Shown piece by piece: positions 57,994-64,000 of a DNA stretch of 64,000 nt. The translations under genes were made by a program, and so were the position numbers. Source of the stretch: Rossellomorea aquimaris (GTDB taxonomy: Bacteria; Bacillota; Bacilli; Bacillales; Bacillaceae_B); contig NZ_JAIVAT010000003.1 in NCBI RefSeq assembly GCF_020172085.1, positions 1,766,310 to 1,830,309 of the forward strand, in the 5' to 3' direction. Each line of letters begins with the position of its first letter. Position 1 is the first letter of the stretch. The notes below the pieces were generated by a model that did no database searches, was not told the DNA's origin, and saw only the letters and a program-made list of their open reading frames with translations.

Positions 57994-59058
57994 TTATTCT
58001 TCCTCTTCCTTCTTTTCGATAAAATTCTGGGTATAAAATCTTTTGTATACCCCTACGCCAAGATGCGTGAAATTCTGTTCTAACATGATCTTCCTGTGAC
58101 CCTCTGAATTGAGCCAGCCATGCACCGCTTCCGGAGCATCAGTATATTGAGAGGCGATGTTTTCTCCTGCAGCCTTAAATGGTACATCCTCCTGATCGAG
58201 TCGCTGTGAAAGATCCCCGAGAGTAGGTGAATCATGTGAGAAGTAATCTTTTTCATACATTTCCTGACTATGCCCTCTGGCTACCTTGGCTGTATCCTCG
58301 TCCCACATGAGGACATCTTGATCGAATTGATGTCTGATCACATTTGTAATATCAAAAATCTGTTGTTCACTGGCCGTGTTCACCTTATCCCATTCGTCTT
58401 CAGTTGGTTCCATATCCTCCGCCAGTTCACCCCGATACATCATCTCATAAGGATGCATCTCAATCAGTGTCGGGCCATCCAGAAAGCGGATACTCGTCAA
58501 CCTTCCTGTAAATTTATCCAAATAAAGCTGGGCAAAGATATTTCCGAGTGGAACGAGCAGACGAGTATTCAAGTCTTCTTCGTTCAATTCAAATTGGTAG
58601 GAACCTGAATCATCGTTTACCACAATTTCAGAATCGACAATAGTAAAACGATAAATGTCCTCCAATCGCTGACCGAGTTTATAAGGGGCAACATCCACTT
58701 GATTTCCTATTGCAAAGAGTGTCACTACCTTATGATTGACAACGCCCATTTGTATGTATTGTTTATTTGAAATCGGATATACCCACCATTCATACCCGTA
58801 GGAACTCGGCTCGACCCTTTTAGGTTCACCAAAAGCTTCTTTCAGCTTTTTTGTGTCTTTGCCAATCCAGATCGATAGACCGGAATTAGGTCTTTCTCCG
58901 GGTGTTTCAATTGTAGGGTTTAATTGGTTATCTTTGTTTTCTTTTAGAGTTTGGGTTTCTGGTCCCCTTAATGGTTCGTTTTCCTGCTTTTGACCTTGAT
59001 AAATTCCAATAATTAAAATAATGACAAGAATGATCAAAATACGTAAAACCGTTCTCAG
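57994..59058 (-). CDS. ylbC: CAP/SCP-domain secreted protein YlbC with unusual CTG start
   Basis: About 354 residues. N-terminal TM/signal segment (LRILIILVIILIIGIYQG), a CAP-associated middle domain (about residues 65-200) and a C-terminal CAP/SCP domain with HSQEMYEKDYFSH, AGENIA and GWLNSEGHRKIML. No ATG or GTG exists between the in-frame TAG upstream and residue 8. GGAGGG lies 6 nt before CTG 59058, whereas TTG 59037 is 27 nt away, so CTG is the best start. Known as a CAP-domain protein of unknown role. Confidence 0.88.
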   Translation of the reverse strand: MRTVLRILIILVIILIIGIYQGQKQENEPLRGPETQTLKENKDNQLNPTIETPGERPNSGLSIWIGKDTKKLKEAFGEPKRVEPSSYGYEWWVYPISNKQYIQMGVVNHKVVTLFAIGNQVDVAPYKLGQRLEDIYRFTIVDSEIVVNDDSGSYQFELNEEDLNTRLLVPLGNIFAQLYLDKFTGRLTSIRFLDGPTLIEMHPYEMMYRGELAEDMEPTEDEWDKVNTASEQQIFDITNVIRHQFDQDVLMWDEDTAKVARGHSQEMYEKDYFSHDSPTLGDLSQRLDQEDVPFKAAGENIASQYTDAPEAVHGWLNSEGHRKIMLEQNFTHLGVGVYKRFYTQNFIEKKEEEE

Positions 59059-59215
59059 AGTTTTCCCTCCTCTCTATTTTCACAATAAGATATTTCCACC
59101 ATTACTAGGTACAGTATACCACTAAAGTTGTTGCTATAAATGGAGTCTCCAATCAAGAATAGCATATTTTTCTTCGTTCTAAAACTGACCTACCCGTTTA
59201 TTCACTGCCGTACAT

Positions 59216-59253
59216 TAAAACAGGGGTGATCGTGTTATGAACATGATCACCCC
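59216..59253 (-). terminator. Terminator of ylbB
   Basis: GGGGTGATCATGTTC / AACACGATCACCCC stem followed by TGTTTTAAT on the minus strand, just after the stop codon. Confidence 0.85.
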
Positions 59254-59259
59254 TTTACA

Positions 59260-59694
59260 TTAAAATGGTTTATTTCTGAAGTTGGATTCGGAAATATTCT
59301 CCAGAGCAACATATGCCTGTCTACCTAACGATTCCCTAATGGCCAGATCCCCCAAGGAAATCATTCCAACTAAGCAATCTCCTTCCACAATGGGCAGTCT
59401 CCTGATCTGATTCTGGGCCATGATATGCGCGGCTTCCTCAGCTGAAGCCTCAGGACTTAGCGTAATCAAATGTTTACTCATAATATCTTCTACTTTTGAG
59501 GAAGCAGGGTGTTTTTCTGCAATACAGCGGAGGACAATATCCCTGTCTGTCATCACCCCTACAATTTTTTCCCCATCAACAATGGGGATGGATCCAATAT
59601 TATGTTCTTTCATTTTAAGAGCGACCTCATACACATTGTCGAGTAATGAACAGGTCTCAACATCCTTTGTCATCATATCCTTGATTTTAGTCAA
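59260..59694 (-). CDS. ylbB: Two-CBS-domain protein YlbB
   Basis: About 144 residues holding a tandem CBS (Bateman) pair: first CBS around VEDIMSK-free DMMTKDVETCSLLDNVYEVA to GVMTDRDIVLRC, second around DIMSKHLITLSPEASAEEA to GMISLGDLAIRE. It probably senses adenine nucleotides. TTG 59694 lies 9 nt after GGGAGG; the ATG 59703 touches the ribosome site directly. The gene upstream, 252 bp away, is divergent, and the gap shows nothing notable. Confidence 0.88.
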   Translation of the reverse strand: MTKIKDMMTKDVETCSLLDNVYEVALKMKEHNIGSIPIVDGEKIVGVMTDRDIVLRCIAEKHPASSKVEDIMSKHLITLSPEASAEEAAHIMAQNQIRRLPIVEGDCLVGMISLGDLAIRESLGRQAYVALENISESNFRNKPF

Positions 59695-59955
59695 GTTAAT
59701 CATCCTCCCGGGTTGAACATTTGCTCTTATATTTTTCAACTTCATCGAGAAAGATATTCGTCTTTTAAAAAATCGCCATATTCAAATGATTCAAGACATT
59801 GCAAGATAAAGATTTTTCCACTATTATTAAGAAGGAGAAATACCGCATTTAGTATCACTGTACATACACCGATATAAATGCTTCTAACATACGGACAGCA
59901 TGGGGCGAAAATAACTTTGATATCCTCATGCAGACCAATATAGGAGGAAAAAATT

Positions 59956-60315
59956 ATGCGTTTTGAAGCAACAGAGTTTGAAAGCTTAAAAGTGGATTTA
60001 AACCGATTAGATGAAATTATGGAATCTCACGGCCTGGTCCGTGCCGGTCAATGGGACTATGAGCGTGTGACCTATGATCGCAAGTTCGAAATTAGAGAAG
60101 GTATTTTCTACTTACGAATCCAAGGTCTTGCTGTCGAAGGAGATATCGGGAAGCATGACGCTGTTATTCAATTGATGACCCCTCTACTTGGGAAACATTA
60201 CTACCCTCACGGAGTGGAATATGGTGAAGGGGAAGAGTTCCCTAAACACCTAGTCACTTCATGTGAAAAGCTATTAGCGGATGTTAAGAAGGATGCTACG
60301 AACTTTGCATGGTAA
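59956..60315 (+). CDS. YugN-like family protein
   Basis: 119 residues matching the YugN family (MRFEATEFESLKVDLNRLDE; GQWDYERVTYDRKFEIREG; YYPHGVEYGEGEEFP). Small soluble protein of unknown function. AGGAGG precedes the ATG. Monocistronic with its own terminator. Confidence 0.88.
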   Translation: MRFEATEFESLKVDLNRLDEIMESHGLVRAGQWDYERVTYDRKFEIREGIFYLRIQGLAVEGDIGKHDAVIQLMTPLLGKHYYPHGVEYGEGEEFPKHLVTSCEKLLADVKKDATNFAW

Positions 60316-60320
60316 CATAC

Positions 60321-60352
60321 TAAAGACTGTCTGGCTTACAGACAGTCTTTTC
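60321..60352 (+). terminator. Terminator of the YugN-like gene
   Basis: AAAGACTGTCTG / CAGACAGTCTTTT hairpin with a T-rich tail, right after the stop. Confidence 0.88.
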
Positions 60353-60500
60353 TTATCCTCTTCATTCCGTGAATTCAAAGAATCCCTTTATTATCAATGG
60401 TTACAAAACCTTCAAAATTTCACTTTCTTCCCACTGTTCATTCTTCTCTGTCTCTAATATAATAATATGTAAGAGGTTCCTGTTAGAAAGGGGTACACAA

Positions 60501-61559
60501 TTGTCCAAGTTCTTCACTAAAAAAGTATTAATGATCTCTTTGATCATCTTATTGATAGCATTAATCACTTTCTTTATTCTACCGGTTTCCGTAACGCTGA
60601 TTACTGCAATCATCACCGCTCTTTTTCTGGAGCCAGCTGTCGGCTTCATACAAAAACGCTTTTCAACTAAACGGAGATTCGCAGTTCTGTCCGTTTTCAT
60701 ATTGTTTTTGCTCCTCATTAGCGTTTCTTCGTTCTTCGTCACCACTAAAGTCGTGGGAGAAGGAATCAAACTTATCGAAGATGCACCCAAATACGTTAAT
60801 CAACTAAGCGATATCTGGCTGGATTATGAAGATCGATTGCTGAATGCAACTGAAGACCTTCCAGATGAATTGGTAAAGAGTTTCAGCGAGGACGTCCAGA
60901 GCTTTCTAAACAGTGGCAAAACAAAGATTCTCAATTCTTTCAACATTGAAAGAATCAGCCTGTTCTTGTCGTATATTCCAAATTATCTGGTAAGCTTTCT
61001 CGTCTACTTGATTGCACTCTTTCTATTCATGCTGGATTTACCCAGGATTAAGAAATCCATTTATGGTCACCTGACAGAGAGAACAGCTGAAAAAGTTACC
61101 TTTATGACGTCAAGGCTCACCTACGTCATATTTGGATTCTTTAAAGCTCAATTTCTCGTAAGCATCATCATCTTTATCGTCTCCTTGATCGGACTTCTCT
61201 TCATTGCTCCTGACGTTGCAATCGTGATGTCCATCATCATCTGGGTGATTGATTTCATACCACTGATTGGATCCATCGTAGTACTTGGTCCTTGGGCAAT
61301 CTTCCATCTGTTGACGGGTAATATTGCTCTCGGCACCCAATTAGCCGTATTGGCTGCCATACTGTTGATCATTAGAAGGACCGTTGAGCCTAAAGTGATG
61401 GGAAGTCACATCGGATTATCTCCACTAGCCACACTGATTGCGATGTATCTCGGTCTCAAACTCTTTGGTGTGTTGGGATTCATCATCGGTCCATTGTTAC
61501 TCATCGTGTTCAACTCTGCTAAAGAAGCCGGTATCATTAAAACCAATTTCAAATTATAA
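60501..61559 (+). CDS. AI-2E family transporter (YtvI/YueF-type permease)
   Basis: 352 residues from TTG 60501 (MSKFFTKKVLMISLIILLIA), with AAAGGGG upstream; the longer frame has no ribosome site. About eight TM segments and the family motifs (LFLEPAVGFIQKRF near the N-terminus; GLSPLATLIAMYLGLKLFG near the end). Bacillus members are putative Na+/H+ or spore-associated permeases, so export of AI-2 should not be assumed. Confidence 0.9.
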   Translation: MSKFFTKKVLMISLIILLIALITFFILPVSVTLITAIITALFLEPAVGFIQKRFSTKRRFAVLSVFILFLLLISVSSFFVTTKVVGEGIKLIEDAPKYVNQLSDIWLDYEDRLLNATEDLPDELVKSFSEDVQSFLNSGKTKILNSFNIERISLFLSYIPNYLVSFLVYLIALFLFMLDLPRIKKSIYGHLTERTAEKVTFMTSRLTYVIFGFFKAQFLVSIIIFIVSLIGLLFIAPDVAIVMSIIIWVIDFIPLIGSIVVLGPWAIFHLLTGNIALGTQLAVLAAILLIIRRTVEPKVMGSHIGLSPLATLIAMYLGLKLFGVLGFIIGPLLLIVFNSAKEAGIIKTNFKL

Positions 61560-61595
61560 AAGGACAAATCCCAAATCTGGGATTTGTCCTTTTTA
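61557..61595 (+). terminator. Terminator of the AI-2E family gene
   Basis: AAAAGGACAAATCCCA / TGGGATTTGTCCTTTT perfect hairpin followed by TATAT; it overlaps the stop codon region. Confidence 0.92.
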
Positions 61596-61689
61596 TATCT
61601 TGAAAGATAAAATACGCTGGGACATGACTACATATATCCCATTTAAAGACGAATTATCTGTACTAATGACCTTTCTAGGTCTCTTGTTG

Positions 61690-61915
61690 CCCGATTCCGC
61701 GCAAGACTTCGCTTCCTCGTCGCTGTCGCACCTCTAGGGGACTCACCTGTCTGGCTCCGGCGGCTAACCCCTCTGGTCATAAGCTAAATGGTCCAAGAAG
61801 GCAAAAAACACCTTCTTAAGCCCATTCAACTAATGCTTGTCGGTGCTGTGCAAGCCGCCTAAGCTTTTCGTTCAATCCGCAACTCCCGTAGCAGTCTTCG
61901 CCTTGCACTCCAATT
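61690..61915. repeat. Degenerate composite repeat (type A inside type B)
   Basis: 61748-61870 is a degraded type-A copy (head GGCGGCT pairs with tail AGCCGCC; core AAGAAGG with CCTTCTT). It is flanked by fragments resembling the type-B repeat: GGGGACTCACCTGTC on the left and CGCAACTCCCGTAGCAGTC..CACTCCAATTAAC on the right. Confidence 0.6.
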
Positions 61916-61964
61916 AACAACTAGAACCTGATATATATACTAAGTATGCTTTAGCTATAACAAT

Positions 61965-62022
61965 AAAAAATCCGAACGATTTCGAATTTCACAAAAAAAT
62001 TTCGGAAATCGTTCGGATTTTA
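61965..62022. terminator. Terminator downstream of ctaM
   Basis: AAAATCCGAACGATTTC pairs perfectly with its distal complement (17 bp plus an AAATT/AATTT extension), followed by TTTTTTATTG on the minus strand. Confidence 0.9.
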
Positions 62023-62058
62023 CTTTGACTAAAACCTTTTGTCCCAGCCTCTTTTGGA

Positions 62059-62520
62059 TTAATAACCGAGGATGGCTCTGATTACTGAAGTCGTTTCTCC
62101 GCCTTTGTAAAATACGTAAAGAAGCAAATAGACCGCTACGCCTGTGATGGCTGTAAAGAACCAGATGAAGCTCGTTATCGGACCGAGTTTGCGATGTTTT
62201 TTAAGCTGGTCCTTATATCCAGTCCAAAGGCTCAGGATACCAAACACGGCACCAACCGTTGCCAACGTAATATGAAAGACCAGGAAGATCGTATAATAAA
62301 CTTTGATATCATCTGGACCGCCAAATGATGTGTTCCCGATAAAAATTGTCCTGCTTAAGTAAATAACGAAAAAGATAAGGGCAAAAATCCCCGCAAGTGT
62401 CATCGTTTTCTGGTGCTGTTCGATCTTTCTCTGATTTATCTGCCACCAGCCTATTGCCACAGTGACAGCACTTAAAACGATAAAGCTTGTACTTATCGTA
62501 GGTAATATAGGTAAATCCAT
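62059..62520 (-). CDS. ctaM: DUF420 membrane protein CtaM (YozB)
   Basis: 153 residues, four to five TM segments (about 5-25, 40-60, 77-97, 115-140). Conserved His of DUF420 (VFHITLATVG, YKDQLKKHRKLG). Needed for maturation of haem-copper terminal oxidase in Firmicutes. GAGGAAATG context; 109 bp after ctaG. Confidence 0.9.
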   Translation of the reverse strand: MDLPILPTISTSFIVLSAVTVAIGWWQINQRKIEQHQKTMTLAGIFALIFFVIYLSRTIFIGNTSFGGPDDIKVYYTIFLVFHITLATVGAVFGILSLWTGYKDQLKKHRKLGPITSFIWFFTAITGVAVYLLLYVFYKGGETTSVIRAILGY

Positions 62521-62629
62521 CTCATTTCCTCTCTTTTCTAAAAAATTCTTACATGGAACTTACAAGAAGCAAAACTAAAAAAATATGTATGTACAGGGAT
62601 AACTTCACCTGGCTATTCCTGTACCATTT

Positions 62630-63538
62630 TTATTGCTCCTGTAAGGGTGAATCTGCTATTGGATCATAAGATTGCTTCTCCTGTTGCTCCTGGTCCTTTT
62701 TATACCAATGGAAGAATAAATTGAAAAGAACCACCCCAAATACTATTTCCTGAACAATTTTCATCAGAACTCCACCGAGCTGTTGATCGTTGATCGTTGA
62801 CATGGACGTAAATAATTCCGGTCCGGTCAGTGTCAGGCCATCGAGTGTATTCACCGGTACACAAAGAGATAACGCTTTAAGCCATTCATTTGGATCATAG
62901 TACGTTGCATACATGGGATTTTCTGCGAAGATGATCAATCCGCATGCCGGGGTCAATAACACGGCGCTTCCAAGTATATAACCGATCCTTTTTAAACCAC
63001 TGAGCTCAATATCTTCATCGGCGGGATTGATTAACGGCCACCACATAAATACCGCAAGAATGAACAATACAAACGTGGTCAACCCATGAAGGGTGACATC
63101 GGTTCGAACGTTGTCAAAGATCAATGGAATGTGATAAATCGAAAACACCAAATTAAATGACAACAATGAGATCAGCGGCTTCGTCATAAAACGGAATATC
63201 TTTCTGACAACCGGCAATTCAATAATTGCCTTCCATAACCAATCCGGTATACCCAATATCAATAATGGAGTGAAGACTAGATATAAAAAGGCCATCTGCG
63301 TCATGTGAGCAGAAAACAATATCCCACTGAGCACCTCAACAGGAGAGCCCTTAATAGCGTAGAGCAAGACCATTGAAACAAGGAAAAATCCTGCTTCTTT
63401 ACCAGTCAATTTTCTATTATCCTTAAAGCTATCCTTCCACTTTACCGTGATCAAAAAGTAGAGTACAGTCAAAAACACTAACGTCATGAGAAAAAACGGG
63501 CTCCATAACGCCATAAAACCGAAAATAGCCAAATGCAT
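62630..63538 (-). CDS. ctaG: Cytochrome c oxidase assembly factor CtaG
   Basis: 302 residues with seven to eight TM segments. CtaG/Caa3 assembly family (HMTQMAFLYLVFTPLLILGI, NLVFSIYHIPLIFD, HGLTTFVLFILAVFMWWPLI). Inserts copper or aids assembly of caa3-type oxidase. GAGGTGAGAAG precedes the ATG. In relatives it closes the ctaCDEFG cluster; upstream here is a repeat array. Confidence 0.95.
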   Translation of the reverse strand: MHLAIFGFMALWSPFFLMTLVFLTVLYFLITVKWKDSFKDNRKLTGKEAGFFLVSMVLLYAIKGSPVEVLSGILFSAHMTQMAFLYLVFTPLLILGIPDWLWKAIIELPVVRKIFRFMTKPLISLLSFNLVFSIYHIPLIFDNVRTDVTLHGLTTFVLFILAVFMWWPLINPADEDIELSGLKRIGYILGSAVLLTPACGLIIFAENPMYATYYDPNEWLKALSLCVPVNTLDGLTLTGPELFTSMSTINDQQLGGVLMKIVQEIVFGVVLFNLFFHWYKKDQEQQEKQSYDPIADSPLQEQ

Positions 63539-63635
63539 CTTCTCACCTCATTTCACAATTAACACCTACCCCCATTATACTGACAACCCTCCCACACTTC
63601 AACGCAAGGTCATGACAAGTTCTTGAACAATTAAA

Positions 63636-64000
63636 AAGCGTAAGGGGCTTGCCTTGGGGCGACAAGCATAAGATGAGTCACCCGGAAAGGCGTTCTTTGC
63701 CTTTTTGGGTGACTTGGCTTATGACCTCGAGCCCCAAGCCCCTGGAGCTGGTCAATCGAAAAGTGGAGGCGGCTTGGGCAGGCCCGACAAGCATAAGGCG
63801 AATCAACCGGAATGGCGCTCTTTGCCATTTTGGTTGATTTGACTTATGACCTCGAGGGACTAGCCGCCGGAGCTGGACAACCGAAAAGTGGAGGCGGCTT
63901 GGGCAGGCCCGACAAGCATAAGGCGAATCAACCGGAATGGCGCTCTTTGCCATTTTGGTTGATTTGACTTATGACCTCGAGGGACTAGCCGCCGGAGCTG
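63636..64000 (+). repeat. Array of type-A repeats with two identical 125-bp tandem units
   Basis: A divergent unit (63636-63756) is followed by unit 1 (63757-63881) and unit 2 (63882-64000, cut by the window end). Units 1 and 2 are identical over the 119 bp shared. Orientation is opposite to the 15-kb and 18-kb copies. Core stems: GTCACCC/GGGTGAC in the first, ATCAACC/GGTTGAT in the others; all keep CATAAG/CTTATG. Confidence 0.93.

Noticed and set aside
63631..63953. Overlapping ORFs with repeated MAKSAIPVDSPYACRACPSR segments
   Set aside because: They are translations of the tandem 125-bp palindrome, identical because the DNA is identical. No start context.

Overview
The window looks like chromosome of an endospore-forming, low-GC Bacillaceae species. 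It carries sigE, sigG, spoIIGA, spoVD, spoVE, rsfA and ylbJ, a meso-DAP type MurE, bacillithiol synthase, and gene order that tracks the B. subtilis pyr - divIVA - ylm - ftsZ - dcw - ylb - cta segment, as recalled from established knowledge. The genus cannot be fixed from the sequence alone. I see no rRNA, tRNA, CRISPR, prophage or transposase gene. Almost all genes lie on the minus strand, so transcription mostly runs from high to low coordinates.

Region 1 (1-7.75 kb) is the pyrimidine operon pyrR-pyrP-pyrB-pyrC-carA-carB (carB cut by the window edge). It has one sigma-A promoter and three PyrR-type attenuators, and is preceded by ylyA-lspA-rluD. Region 2 (7.8-15.1 kb) is ileS with an Ile T-box, divIVA and the ylmC-D-E-sepF-ylmG-ylmH set (division and septum placement). 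Region 3 (15.2-21.3 kb) holds sigG, sigE, spoIIGA, ftsZ and ftsA, with regulatory sites for sigma-F (sigG), a Spo0A-type spoIIG promoter and sigma-H (ftsAZ). Region 4 (21.3-36.8 kb) is the division and cell-wall cluster mraZ-rsmH-ftsL-pbpB-spoVD-murE-(MurF-N-like orf)-mraY-murD-spoVE-divIB-ylxW-ylxX-sbp. murG and murB, expected between spoVE and divIB, are missing; a gap of about 1 kb with a palindromic repeat takes their place. Region 5 (37-43.4 kb) has bshC, a DUF3397 protein, panE and a three-gene acyl-CoA carboxylase operon with a consensus cre site upstream. Region 6 (43.6-61.6 kb) is the ylbP-to-ylbB housekeeping and sporulation segment, with several small lineage-specific genes inserted. 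Region 7 (62-63.5 kb) is ctaM-ctaG of the cytochrome oxidase cluster.

The most unusual content is (i) a family of palindromic repeats of about 120-125 bp (15.2-15.6, 18.5-18.7, 61.7-61.9 and 63.6-64.0 kb) whose copies differ in sequence but keep complementary stems, several starting within a few bases of a stop codon, and (ii) a free-standing MurF-N-terminal-like domain gene at the ancestral murF position between murE and mraY.
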